Of a stretch of 42,923 nt of DNA, positions 1 to 8,829 are shown in pieces (the first letter of the stretch is position 1; every line of letters starts with the position of its first letter). The notes beneath the pieces are model-generated. The model was given only the letters and a program-made list of their open reading frames with translations. It searched no databases and was not told where the DNA came from. Position numbers and translations under genes: made by a program. The DNA is taken from positions 1-42,923 of the forward strand of contig JBBIGV010000026.1 of the NCBI GenBank assembly GCA_037447335.1, written 5' to 3'. This stretch comes from JBBIGV01 sp037447335. GTDB taxonomy: Bacteria > Bacteroidota > Ignavibacteria > Ignavibacteriales > Ignavibacteriaceae.

Positions 1-98
1 TTTTTGGCTCTTTAAACAGACCTTCTGATATTTCTATCTCGGAATTAAGAAAAAAAAATATTTCGTTTTTAGCTTAAATGAAAACAATGATCAAATCC
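1..98. other. AT-rich non-coding edge
   Basis: This short stretch lies beyond the stop codon of the leftmost minus-strand gene. It is A/T-rich, with homopolymer A and T runs. I see no start codon with a ribosome site and no convincing hairpin terminator. It may be the start of an intergenic gap that continues outside the window. Confidence 0.4.
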
Positions 99-1427
99 TT
101 AGCCTGGAATTTCAATCTCGTTTTTTTTATTTCTGAGCCAGCTTTCAACTATCGGCGCTAGTAATATTATTCCTGAAATCATCAACGGATACTTAAACCG
201 CTCAGAGCCGAAAGTAATCATGTTCAACAGGAAAACACCGGCAATGAATAACAAAATTTCTAAGGATAGAATATTTGTTAGAATACCACTCTTTCTGAAT
301 AAAGCTGAAAAGAAAAGAAAAACATATCCAAAATAATATATGTGGTTAAGTATCAGCAAAATGAAGAAAAGAATTAAAATACTTGTTGAAGGATTTTGAG
401 CCTGAGTTTCATTTGAATCTGAAGATGATGACAAAATCTTAAACGCACTCTTTAATCCCATATTTAATCCGGTTAGTCGTTCAATTGCGTAAATATCTGA
501 TCTTATCAGATGCCAGATTTTGGCTGGTATCAGAGATATCCATTTAAAAGGATTTTCTTTTATCCAATTTACTGCCATTTCAGTGTAACGTGCATTCCTT
601 TCATAGAAAGTGATTTTTTCATCTTCACTTATGTGAGCTTCATATCCGGGCAAAAATATTATATTATCATACCCGCCGGATGCATAATCATTAGCGCCGA
701 TTAACAAGTTCAATCCGGAAGTTGATGGAAACTGAACTTTTAATCCGGAACTGTGATAAATTATCAAACTGTAAATGATCAGTGTTCCGGAAAAAGCTAA
801 GATCAGGTAAAAACCCGTCAGCAATTTTTTATTATTCTTATATGCTTTAATTAAAACTGATGCTGCAAAAGCTAAAAATAAAATCACTCCCACCGGTCTT
901 ACTGCAGCGCTCAACGCAAAACAAAAACCTGCGATCAAACTATCCAGACTGCTTCCTTTAAGATAAAACCAGGTTGCTGCCAGCATAAAAAAACAAAAAG
1001 TCAGTTCGGTAAGGTTTGTTCTGACAAGCCCAATTGTAGATGGATACAGCAAAAAAATTAGTACCCCGATTTTTGCAGCTTTCTTACCTGAGATTTTATC
1101 AATTATCAGAAACAGGAAATAAATACTTAATGCCACTATAACTAAATTGTAAAACCCAATAACTTGCGGCGAGTTGATTATTGAAAGCAGGGCGATAAGA
1201 ATATTTACATAAGTTATTGAAACGATGTACGGATCATAAATATTCAGAGAAGATGGATACAGAACAGAATTTACAACAGCTTTTTCTGCAAGTTCAAAAA
1301 AATATAGTGCATCACTCCGCAGTGTTATTCCTGCAATGGAAACAATAGCTGTTAGAATGATAAAATAAATAAATAAGACGATACGGAATTTTGAAGTCAG
1401 CAGTTCTATAATATTTTTTGCGGGCAT
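99..1427 (-). CDS. GT-C fold membrane glycosyltransferase (GT39/ArnT-like)
   Basis: A 442-residue polytopic membrane protein with about ten hydrophobic segments separated by short loops. The first periplasmic loop follows the first membrane helix and carries an acidic residue in the motif LRSDALYFFELAE. That position is typical of polyprenyl-phosphate-sugar-dependent GT-C transferases (GT39/GT83, DUF2029-like). A large soluble loop sits around residues 225-310. The family transfers sugars from lipid carriers to proteins or envelope glycans on the outer face of the inner membrane; the substrate here cannot be read from the sequence. The ATG start lies 31 bases after the stop of the PorV-like gene, so it is probably the last gene of the envelope run. 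An O-antigen ligase-like protein is a less likely alternative. Confidence 0.6.
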   Translation of the reverse strand: MPAKNIIELLTSKFRIVLFIYFIILTAIVSIAGITLRSDALYFFELAEKAVVNSVLYPSSLNIYDPYIVSITYVNILIALLSIINSPQVIGFYNLVIVALSIYFLFLIIDKISGKKAAKIGVLIFLLYPSTIGLVRTNLTELTFCFFMLAATWFYLKGSSLDSLIAGFCFALSAAVRPVGVILFLAFAASVLIKAYKNNKKLLTGFYLILAFSGTLIIYSLIIYHSSGLKVQFPSTSGLNLLIGANDYASGGYDNIIFLPGYEAHISEDEKITFYERNARYTEMAVNWIKENPFKWISLIPAKIWHLIRSDIYAIERLTGLNMGLKSAFKILSSSSDSNETQAQNPSTSILILFFILLILNHIYYFGYVFLFFSALFRKSGILTNILSLEILLFIAGVFLLNMITFGSERFKYPLMISGIILLAPIVESWLRNKKNEIEIPG

Positions 1428-1458
1428 CCGATTGTTTCCGTGAACCTATGAAACAAAT

Positions 1459-2355
1459 CTAAAATCTGAATTGAAGCGAGAAAAGATTTGCATTTCCGAG
1501 TCCATATTTAAACGGCTGAAATGCATAATCAAACCTCAAACCACCCCACATCAGACCGATACCGGCAGTGAAATTTTTTGATTCATATCCGGATTGATAT
1601 CCTCCGCGCAAAGCAATAACGCTATCGTAAATTATCTCTGCTCCTAAATTGAAATGAATATCGTCGGTTGCAGTATATTTTAATAACTCTGCAGCCGCCA
1701 GTAAATCGAACTTTGTTTCAGAAAAATCAAACTGATATGCCGGACCTACACGAAATTCAGTTGGAAGTTTTGTTTTTTCGTTACGAAGCTTACCCATCGA
1801 TCCGATGTTACGAACAACTGCTGATGCAGTCAAACCCTCAATTGTTGACTTATAATGAAACCCAAAATCAATTCCCAAGCCGGATGCTTCATCAACAAAA
1901 ATTCCTTCATACAAATATTTTACAGATAAACCTGCTGAAAAATTTTCATACACTTCAAAGCCGGTAGAAATACTCCCGAAAAAATAATTAGCATCAAACA
2001 TCGCTTCGGGTTCGCCGGGCTTTGATCTCACCTCGATATCACTAATGGTTGTAACATTGGCGCCAAAGGCAAAAGGCAGACCGAAAATAAGAGTACGAAT
2101 ACCGATTACTTCGCTGCGTATTTCCTGTATCCATTCATTGTGCATTACGAGTATTTCAGTTCCTTCCAAACCTGACAGCCTGGAGGGATTGTAAAAGAGC
2201 GCTGTTACATCATTTGCTGCAACATTACCTGCATCACCCATTGCAACATTACGCGCACCAAACCCGAATTTAAGAAATGATAAACCGCTGTTTCCTGCTG
2301 ACTGCGGAAAAAGAACGCCCGTCGAGATTACTATTATTAATATTATTTTTTTCAT
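1459..2355 (-). CDS. PorV/PorQ-family outer-membrane beta-barrel protein
   Basis: A 298-residue protein with an N-terminal signal peptide (MKK, hydrophobic stretch, cleavage near FPQSAG). The PorV/PorQ signature follows: GFGARNVAMGDAG, then an NPSRL motif near residue 57. The remainder alternates short amphipathic strands and turns and ends in an aromatic residue (LFSLQFRF), as outer-membrane barrels do. In the family, PorV is the T9SS shuttle that carries cargo to the attachment complex, while other members act as FadL-like barrels. It sits 58 bases downstream of a second PorV-like gene and close to a T9SS-sorted protein, so a role in secretion or surface anchoring is a reasonable inference. 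Whether it is the true PorV or a paralogue cannot be decided here. Confidence 0.75.
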   Translation of the reverse strand: MKKIILIIVISTGVLFPQSAGNSGLSFLKFGFGARNVAMGDAGNVAANDVTALFYNPSRLSGLEGTEILVMHNEWIQEIRSEVIGIRTLIFGLPFAFGANVTTISDIEVRSKPGEPEAMFDANYFFGSISTGFEVYENFSAGLSVKYLYEGIFVDEASGLGIDFGFHYKSTIEGLTASAVVRNIGSMGKLRNEKTKLPTEFRVGPAYQFDFSETKFDLLAAAELLKYTATDDIHFNLGAEIIYDSVIALRGGYQSGYESKNFTAGIGLMWGGLRFDYAFQPFKYGLGNANLFSLQFRF

Positions 2356-2413
2356 AACCTGATATTTAATTTCTTAATTGCAATCGTTAACTAAATAAAA
2401 CAATCGGGATAGA

Positions 2414-3418
2414 TTAAAAATTAACACTAACTCCTGCTATATGTCTGTCTGAAAAAGAATATTGTTCTATCATAAAAGCATAATCAACACTTACCAGCAG
2501 GCTGCCTATGGTTTTGAAATAAGAAAAACCCGCCGCCGGTTTAGGTAAAAAATCCGAATTCTTTAAATTCCACTGATCGAGTCCTGCACGGAGATAAAGC
2601 TGATCATAAATATTATATTCCACACCAGCTCTTATTATACTGGTTTGAGCATTACTGCTCTCAAATTCGCCAGTAATCAGCAGTTTGTATTCCGGATTAA
2701 AATACCTTACTCCCAATTTTTTCAAAACAGGAAATTTATTCTCCGAATTTACTCCCCGGTTCGTTCCGTAAAGACCGGAGGTATCCCATTTGTACTTTGC
2801 GTTTATATCAGAAACTGAAACGGCTACATTCCAGTTTTCATTTATGCGGTATATTGCGCCGATATCTAAACCCAGAGCTGTGGAAGTTACATCTTCGTAA
2901 AGGCTGTAATAATAAAATTTAACTCCAATACCAAGAGAAAATTTTTCAGAAAAACGGTTAGCCAATCCTAAAAAGAACTGATTTTCAGAAGTTGAAAGAT
3001 CGCCTCTTTTAAGCCCCTGGTTATCTCGCGATTCAATGCCCGAAACACCGGCATTTATTATCCCGCCGCTGACGCCGGCACTGCTGCGGGGTTTACGCGT
3101 TTCAGGAATTGTATCCTGCGGTGAATAAAAATCAAATCGCCTTGTAAAACTTAAGAAGTTTAATGACCTGTCAAGTGATAGAAATGAATAACTTGTCTGA
3201 AACGAATTATGATTCTGAAAAACTGAAAGCGCAGGATTATAGTATGAAACAAGATTCCCTTCTGTTACAGCGGACATTGCATTACCCATACCAATACCCC
3301 TTGCTCCAAAACCCATCCGGCTAAACGCACCCGGCAAACTGCTGATAGAGCTTGTTTGTGCCTGCGGGTAAACCGTAACTGCTAATAAAATGAATATGAA
3401 AAATAATATCCGTTTCAT
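2414..3418 (-). CDS. PorV/PorQ-like outer-membrane barrel protein (second copy)
   Basis: A 334-residue exported protein: MKR signal peptide ending near VYPQAQT, then the family signature GFGARGIGMGNAMSA and YYNPALS. Alternating beta strands follow, with a C-terminal aromatic end (HIAGVSVNF). Compared with its neighbour it has an extra hydrophilic segment around residues 95-135 containing SAGVSGGIINAGVSG, probably a long surface loop. It starts with ATG 114 bases downstream of the T9SS-sorted beta-propeller gene and is followed by the first PorV-like gene. The shared signature and adjacency suggest divergence after an old duplication. The function is inferred from family membership only. Confidence 0.72.
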   Translation of the reverse strand: MKRILFFIFILLAVTVYPQAQTSSISSLPGAFSRMGFGARGIGMGNAMSAVTEGNLVSYYNPALSVFQNHNSFQTSYSFLSLDRSLNFLSFTRRFDFYSPQDTIPETRKPRSSAGVSGGIINAGVSGIESRDNQGLKRGDLSTSENQFFLGLANRFSEKFSLGIGVKFYYYSLYEDVTSTALGLDIGAIYRINENWNVAVSVSDINAKYKWDTSGLYGTNRGVNSENKFPVLKKLGVRYFNPEYKLLITGEFESSNAQTSIIRAGVEYNIYDQLYLRAGLDQWNLKNSDFLPKPAAGFSYFKTIGSLLVSVDYAFMIEQYSFSDRHIAGVSVNF

Positions 3419-3532
3419 TCAACCTCTGTGACATCTATGAGTTCAAACATTAGTAAGCTTATTTTGTTTATCAAATGATCATAAACGAATGTTCCTATTG
3501 ATTGACTTTGTTTGTAATTCATACTTAATATT

Positions 3533-5161
3533 TTATTGAAGAACTAAAATCTTTCCAAATAATGGGTTATCAGAATCAACATCAATCCGGTAAAAATAAA
3601 CTCCGTTTGAAACTATGCTTCCGGACTCATCTCTTCCATCCCAGAAATCAATAACGCCGCTTGTTCCTGAAAGCTGCCCATCTACAACATGAGTTGGCGC
3701 ACCCCTTTCAGCATTTTGAATTACGGTTCTGACGAGGTTCATTCCGAAATCAAAAATTCTTATAGTAACTTTGGAATTTTTACCGCCGGTGCTGTACTTG
3801 ATCTTAACTACATCAAGCCTTGGTGAAAACGGATTCGGAAAAGCATAAGATTCATATGCAGCTGCAAGCGGCGGTGAAGCAATATAAAGTTTCCAGGTGC
3901 CAGTCCACATTAAGCCAGTTTCATCAAGTTTAGCAAGTCCGTTAACCGATCCTAACCACACGGTATTACCGGATGCCGCGGCAGAATAAAAAACTGACGT
4001 TGGTAAAGTTAAATTTGATTTTGAGTCAACTATAGGTCCCGGCAATATCCAGCTTAAACCCATATTACGTGATCTGAACGGACCATTATCGCAGGCTGCA
4101 ATTACCTGGCTGGTATTAAATGTCAATTTAAAACCAAAGTTATGTGCACGTTCATCAATTAAAGAGGTTTGCCAGGATACACCGCCATTTTCAGAAACAC
4201 TTACGGCATAAAACTCGGTTAGAGCTTCGGCTTTCCAGGTTGCTGCCCAGATGTTCTTACTGATAAAATCGTAAGCAAGTGCAACTACAAAATTTCCACT
4301 TATAGGTTCATCCTGATTTTGATGGTTGAACTTAACCCAGCTAATCCCGCCATCGGTTGATTTGTTAATCCCCCCTGCTGTTCCAACATAGAGGGTTGAA
4401 TCATCGGCTGAGACTACAGAAAAAACCCTGTGGTTAAGATTATTATCCGGGCCGAACCTTCCTGCAACCGGCTGTAAGGCAAATTTAATCGTATCATCCG
4501 GCGAAATTGAATTTACTTTATCGGAAGGAAGCAAAACCCGCTGCCATTTATAATTTGGATTTGCAATCAGCGAATCAACCGGCGCTTTCCTTAATCCACC
4601 AGCAAATGTAGAAATGAAAACATATCCGGAGTTAATAGCTATATCATACGCAAGATTCTGAACCGCAACTGTAACCGGTAAAGCCCGAACGAGCGGTGCG
4701 CGCACACCATCATTTATTCCGTAAACAAGTGTAGTATCGTTTTGATCATCAAGCGGCTGTGGAACGGATATCCATGTTTGTCCTAAATCAGTAGTAATTT
4801 TTAAGCCGGTTCCTTCTGGTAAAGTTTGACCACCTGTAACTTCAACAGCCCTTGCGGTTGCAGAAAAGAAGATTCCATTGTGATATGCAATTGCAGAAAT
4901 GCTTTGAGTTCCGAATGCTTCAGTACCATAAAAGTTTGTCCAGCTTTCACCCCTGTTAAATGAAACACTTACTCCCCTGCTGGTTCCAAGCCATACAGTA
5001 TCACCAATAGAAATAATATCACTTATACTATTGCTTGCCGGATTTTCTGAGGACGACTGTTTCTGAAGAATTATTTCTTCACCAATCAGATATGTTGAAG
5101 GACGTAATTGCGGAAATACGTTTATGATGGATATCAGGATAAGGATGAATGTTAATCGCAT
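3533..5161 (-). CDS. Secreted beta-propeller protein with FlgD-like/T9SS C-terminal sorting domain
   Basis: A 542-residue exported protein with a signal peptide (cleavage near VFPQ). Several Asp-box/BNR-like repeats of the type S-x-(D/N)-x-G-x-x-W follow, for example SFNRGESW near residue 70, TTDLGQTW, STDGGISW and SENGGVSW. They indicate a sortilin/sialidase-like beta-propeller. The last ~90 residues form a FlgD-type Ig-like domain (YAFPNPFSP, then IFDFGMNLVRTV, then WDGRDESG and NGVYFYRI) ending in GKILVLQ. That is the usual form of a T9SS type A sorting signal. Its ATG overlaps the stop of the upstream lipoprotein gene by one base (TAATG), so the two are translationally coupled. The ligand is unknown. 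The propeller motifs do not establish sialidase activity because no catalytic residues are recognised. Confidence 0.75.
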   Translation of the reverse strand: MRLTFILILISIINVFPQLRPSTYLIGEEIILQKQSSSENPASNSISDIISIGDTVWLGTSRGVSVSFNRGESWTNFYGTEAFGTQSISAIAYHNGIFFSATARAVEVTGGQTLPEGTGLKITTDLGQTWISVPQPLDDQNDTTLVYGINDGVRAPLVRALPVTVAVQNLAYDIAINSGYVFISTFAGGLRKAPVDSLIANPNYKWQRVLLPSDKVNSISPDDTIKFALQPVAGRFGPDNNLNHRVFSVVSADDSTLYVGTAGGINKSTDGGISWVKFNHQNQDEPISGNFVVALAYDFISKNIWAATWKAEALTEFYAVSVSENGGVSWQTSLIDERAHNFGFKLTFNTSQVIAACDNGPFRSRNMGLSWILPGPIVDSKSNLTLPTSVFYSAAASGNTVWLGSVNGLAKLDETGLMWTGTWKLYIASPPLAAAYESYAFPNPFSPRLDVVKIKYSTGGKNSKVTIRIFDFGMNLVRTVIQNAERGAPTHVVDGQLSGTSGVIDFWDGRDESGSIVSNGVYFYRIDVDSDNPLFGKILVLQ

Positions 5162-5952
5162 TAATAAATTACAATGTTGTGAATAATTTGATTGCTGAGA
5201 GTTTTAGTTCTGTCCCTTGCCTGGAATTCCCAGTGGTAAGTTCCCTTTGCTGCAGTTGGCGGCAGACCAACAACTAATGAATACGTTCCATCGCCGGCAG
5301 CTATATCACCGTTAGTTCCATCATCATACATGACAAACGGATTGCCCGACGAAGGTGAACCATTCGGAAGGAATGAATTAAAAAATACAAGCTCAATATC
5401 ATCAGCTCCGTTCTCATCAAAAGCATCTACTGAAAGAAAAATCGGTACAGCCGCTGTAGCACCAAGGGCTGCAGAATCCGGTGCAACCAGATTTGAAATA
5501 ACAGGAGGAACATTTTCCTGAGAGTTATCATACATGAATTGAATTGTTGCAACCTGGTTGGTTGATGCGGACTTATCACTAACAAAGTACCGGACTTCAT
5601 ACATACCGTTCGGGTCGGACTGGCTTAACGGAAATTTGTTTGAGTAAATATTGTCTCCTTTTACCTCATCACCATGCTCTTCAAGCCCGCTGTCGAACAT
5701 TCGAACGGGTGCAGAGTTCAGCTTTTTGCGGGCGGAAGAGTATATATCGAAGTAAACGGCAGTGATATTATCCGATGAATTAAATCCAATGTTGAGAGTC
5801 AGAAGTGAATCTCCTATAGCATACTTGTACACCGGGAAAGATTTAATTGATGTAACCCTGTAAGTAAAAGAAGAAGTATCAATTACCGTATCAAATTTCT
5901 TTTCACATCCGGCAAAAAGAATTAAAAGAAATAGAGGAATTATTTTTTTCAT
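5161..5952 (-). CDS. Exported lipoprotein with repeated Ig-like (choice-of-anchor X type) segments
   Basis: I place the start at the ATG at 5952, which gives a 263-residue protein; an in-frame TTG 36 bases upstream is less likely because it would bury the signal peptide. The N-terminus MKKIIPLFLLILFAGC is a lipoprotein signal with the lipid-carrying cysteine at residue 16. The body has two similar acidic turns: FDSGLEEHGDEVKGDNIYS in the first half and MYDDGTNGDIAAGDGTYS in the second. These calcium-site-like motifs (D-x-G-x-x-x-D-x-x-x-G-D-G-x-Y) are typical of extracellular Ig-like domains. The stop overlaps the start of the T9SS-sorted propeller gene (TAATG), so the two products are probably made together and may work together at the cell surface. 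Confidence 0.7.
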   Translation of the reverse strand: MKKIIPLFLLILFAGCEKKFDTVIDTSSFTYRVTSIKSFPVYKYAIGDSLLTLNIGFNSSDNITAVYFDIYSSARKKLNSAPVRMFDSGLEEHGDEVKGDNIYSNKFPLSQSDPNGMYEVRYFVSDKSASTNQVATIQFMYDNSQENVPPVISNLVAPDSAALGATAAVPIFLSVDAFDENGADDIELVFFNSFLPNGSPSSGNPFVMYDDGTNGDIAAGDGTYSLVVGLPPTAAKGTYHWEFQARDRTKTLSNQIIHNIVIY

Positions 5953-5996
5953 ATAGTGAAATATTACTTTGTATGTTTCCGTTAACAAGGTAAAAA

Positions 5997-7010
5997 TTAT
6001 ATCACAACACTTATTACTAAAGGATTTGGTGAAAACGAAATTATCAGTATGAAATAACTTAAATAACCAACTAACATCCTGTTATCGTCAATCGGTGTTT
6101 CATCAGGTACCGGCGGATGCTTAAGCTTAATAAAGAAGTATAGCACCAGTGCCCAGAACAACCAGCCTGTCCAGCCTATTCCGGTATTTATTCCAAGGAT
6201 TCCGTCAACAAAACCGAGCAGTCCTAGTAAAAAAAGGAACGAAAAAGAAATAACTGCTATCTTAAAATGATTCTCTTTGCCGAACATCGTATAGCTGATG
6301 TGCCCGCCATCGAGTTGCCCGACAGGAAACATATTCATCGCAGTAATTAATAATCCGAACCAGCCGACACAAAGATACGGATAATGATAGATTTCGGACA
6401 TAGGCGGATAAAACTGATTTCCCGTCCAGAATATTTCACGCAGCAGGGCAAACAAAAGCGTATCGCCAAAAATCAGTTGAAACCCTTCTTTGCCATAATC
6501 CGGTTCAAAATAGTCCGGATGGATTGAAAGTATATAATCAACTCCGGGTACGTTAACAAAACCATAAATCAATACGATCATCGTTGCAAAGAACCCTGCA
6601 ATCGGACCTGCAACACCAATATCGAACATCGCTTTTTTATTCGGCACTATCGACTTTGTTCTTATCACAGCACCCATTGTTCCGAAATTTATAAATCCGG
6701 GGATCGGCGGAAAGGGTATGTAATACGGCAAAGTGGCTTTTACTTTATGATAAACCGCAGCAAAGTAATGCCCGAATTCATGAAATGTGATAATAAATAA
6801 AATTGAAAGTGAATACGGCAGTCCTTTTGTGAGATGTGATAATTCAAACGGACCCATTGTTCCTGTAACCCACTCTGCACCTGCGATTGTAGTGGTGATA
6901 AACGTTACCACAAATAATCCGATGTGCAGAAGATAATTATCCTTGTAACGATTCTTTATTTGTGAAGAATAACTGCTGCTGGTGTAATACTGATTTTCTA
7001 TATCAGACAT
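5997..7010 (-). CDS. Site-2-protease-like M50 membrane metallopeptidase
   Basis: A 337-residue polytopic membrane protein. The zinc site HEFGH is at residues 77-81 in the second hydrophobic segment, and the third ligand motif QLDGGH (Asp 234) lies in a later membrane helix; together they define peptidase family M50. The segment between them has no obvious PDZ domain, so it resembles the short, EGY-like bacterial site-2 proteases more than RseP. Such enzymes cut transmembrane segments of regulators or signal-peptide remnants. The gene starts one base after the stop of the DUF1207-like gene and ends 44 bases before the lipoprotein. No anti-sigma factor partner is visible nearby, so the substrate is unknown. 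Confidence 0.85.
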   Translation of the reverse strand: MSDIENQYYTSSSYSSQIKNRYKDNYLLHIGLFVVTFITTTIAGAEWVTGTMGPFELSHLTKGLPYSLSILFIITFHEFGHYFAAVYHKVKATLPYYIPFPPIPGFINFGTMGAVIRTKSIVPNKKAMFDIGVAGPIAGFFATMIVLIYGFVNVPGVDYILSIHPDYFEPDYGKEGFQLIFGDTLLFALLREIFWTGNQFYPPMSEIYHYPYLCVGWFGLLITAMNMFPVGQLDGGHISYTMFGKENHFKIAVISFSFLFLLGLLGFVDGILGINTGIGWTGWLFWALVLYFFIKLKHPPVPDETPIDDNRMLVGYLSYFILIISFSPNPLVISVVI

Positions 7011-7011
7011 T

Positions 7012-7833
7012 CTATAAATCCAGATTAAACCCTAATGTGGAGTATTTTTCATTAAAATTATAGTACTCACCATGAATACTTTTGCCCGCAAAATACGAGT
7101 ACAATATTGAAAATCCTTTAGAATTATAATTACCAAACTTAATACCGGCGCTTATTATATGATTACCGGAATATTTATGAATCTTTAACAATTTAAAATC
7201 ATATGCAATAAATGGTGTGAACGGCAGCTCTTTAAAGTAAGTCAGGAAATAATCAAAACCCAACTGATAAATTCCTTTTGGGAGATTTTTAGGTGTAACA
7301 TTTATCAGATAAGTCAGTCCTGCATAAATTCTTAAGTCATCAAACGAGTAAAACGGAAATAGCTCGATAAACTCCCTGCTGTAAATTATCGGATCGCGGT
7401 TATTCCTCCAAAAACCTTTGCCAAAATCAAATTGCCCGTCAACAAAATGTGCACTTATATGACTTAAGCGCAGCCTGAGACCATATTCTCTTTCATCTTC
7501 CTTTACTTTAATTGAGCCATTCAAACCAAACAGATAATCAATCGCCTCAACCGGAAAGTGAAATTCACTTTCACCCCTAAGCCTTGTAAATGTAAACAGA
7601 TCAGCGCCAAATGAGTAGGTTGTATTTTGTGATTGTGAACGAAAAATATCATTTGACGTACCGATATCAAGCCGAATATTTCGTTCTCCAAGTGAAAATG
7701 TGATTCCGGCTTTAGGTTCCAGAAAATTTGCCGTAAAAGGCTGAATGTTCAAACCGGATGGAAACCATTCACTATTTGTTTGAGCAAAAGTTTTAATGCA
7801 AGAAACGATAATCAGGAAGTAAAGCAGCCGCAT
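7012..7833 (-). CDS. DUF1207-like exported barrel protein
   Basis: The product has 273 residues from the ATG at 7833; a TTG one codon earlier is possible. A signal peptide ends near KTFAQTNS, followed by WFPSGLNIQPFTANFLEPKAG, which resembles the start of the DUF1207 family (WFP..., an acidic or proline 'EP' pair, then beta strands). Further family-like features are LRLSHISAHFVDGQFD and many alternating strands, ending in LGFNLDL. The predicted form is an outer-membrane beta barrel of unknown function. It lies three bases after the radical SAM gene and one base before the M50 protease, so it is cotranscribed with both. The DUF1207 assignment is by eye and moderate. Confidence 0.5.
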   Translation of the reverse strand: MRLLYFLIIVSCIKTFAQTNSEWFPSGLNIQPFTANFLEPKAGITFSLGERNIRLDIGTSNDIFRSQSQNTTYSFGADLFTFTRLRGESEFHFPVEAIDYLFGLNGSIKVKEDEREYGLRLRLSHISAHFVDGQFDFGKGFWRNNRDPIIYSREFIELFPFYSFDDLRIYAGLTYLINVTPKNLPKGIYQLGFDYFLTYFKELPFTPFIAYDFKLLKIHKYSGNHIISAGIKFGNYNSKGFSILYSYFAGKSIHGEYYNFNEKYSTLGFNLDL

Positions 7834-7836
7834 CAA

Positions 7837-8829
7837 TCAGAACCCACTCTTATTAGTCATTACTTTTTTGATTTTCTGCTTGATGAGTTTGTTATATCCA
7901 TACTTAAATTTTGAGGTGAGACTTGCAATCGCATAATAGTTTGTCGGGAAGGCAAATGAAGGCTCAAAATAGCAGTTAACAGTGCATCCCTGGCAGAATT
8001 CAAATCTGCCTTCCATCTTCATAAGATGTTTAATTCTTTCCGACTTCCTTATCTCTTTTATAGGTCTGTCAATTTTTATTCGTTCATTTCCAAAATGATA
8101 GCACGGCAAAATAATTTCATTATATGGTGAAATCACAACAACTCTCGATACAGCTTTACACTTCGGATTATTAATGTCATTACCGCCATCTCTTCTTAGT
8201 TTAAGAAATCCTTTGTTAACATAAACATCTAGTTTGCCATTTGTATATTCTTCGATGAAGTCAACAGCTTCATTACTTAAACCGGGATTACCGAAATAAG
8301 AGTAAACAGGATTGACAAGCAATACAAGATCGCGCTTCCTGGCTATCTCGTGCATCCGGGGTAGGTCTTTGTAGGTTTCATTCGTAACAGTAAATAAGAT
8401 GTCAGGAAATTCACCGAGAGATTTTGCAATTTCAATACTCTTAATAACGTGGTTGTAACAATTCACTTTTCTGATTCTGTTATGAACTTCTTCATCCGGA
8501 GAATCAAGTGAGAAGTGAAGCAGGTTAATGTGACCGGCAAGCTTGTCGGCAAATTTTGGATACAGCAGCCCGTTGGAAGTTATACTGGTTTGCATTCCGA
8601 GGTTATGAGCAAACTCAGCCATTAAATGTATTTCTTTATGAAGAAGAGGTTCGCCGCCTGTAAGATCAATAAACTTAACACCCAGTTCGGCAAGCTGGCT
8701 AACATTTGATTTAAAATCTTCAAGGCTTGCGTATGGCGTATCTTTAAAATCATCATGAAAACCGAAGTGGCAGAATTCGCAGTACGCATTGCAGCGATAT
8801 GTCAGATAATAATTACAGAGAAGAAGCAT
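7837..8829 (-). CDS. Radical SAM enzyme with SPASM-like C-terminal cysteines
   Basis: The start chosen is the ATG at 8829, giving 330 residues. It overlaps the stop of the glycosyltransferase gene in a TAATG junction, whereas an in-frame TTG lies 21 bases upstream. The radical SAM cluster motif CxxxCxxC is formed by Cys13, Cys17 and Cys20 (YRCNAYCEFC). It is followed by the glycine-rich LTGGEPLL motif and the SAM-binding SLDSP strand. C-terminal cysteines (PKCKAV, LPCYHF, CQGCTVNC) suggest an auxiliary iron-sulfur cluster of SPASM/Twitch type. The reaction is unknown; peptide modification and carbohydrate or lipid modification are both possible. Overlap with a GT2 and a polysaccharide deacetylase points to modification of a glycan or glycolipid. 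Confidence 0.8.
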   Translation of the reverse strand: MLLLCNYYLTYRCNAYCEFCHFGFHDDFKDTPYASLEDFKSNVSQLAELGVKFIDLTGGEPLLHKEIHLMAEFAHNLGMQTSITSNGLLYPKFADKLAGHINLLHFSLDSPDEEVHNRIRKVNCYNHVIKSIEIAKSLGEFPDILFTVTNETYKDLPRMHEIARKRDLVLLVNPVYSYFGNPGLSNEAVDFIEEYTNGKLDVYVNKGFLKLRRDGGNDINNPKCKAVSRVVVISPYNEIILPCYHFGNERIKIDRPIKEIRKSERIKHLMKMEGRFEFCQGCTVNCYFEPSFAFPTNYYAIASLTSKFKYGYNKLIKQKIKKVMTNKSGF

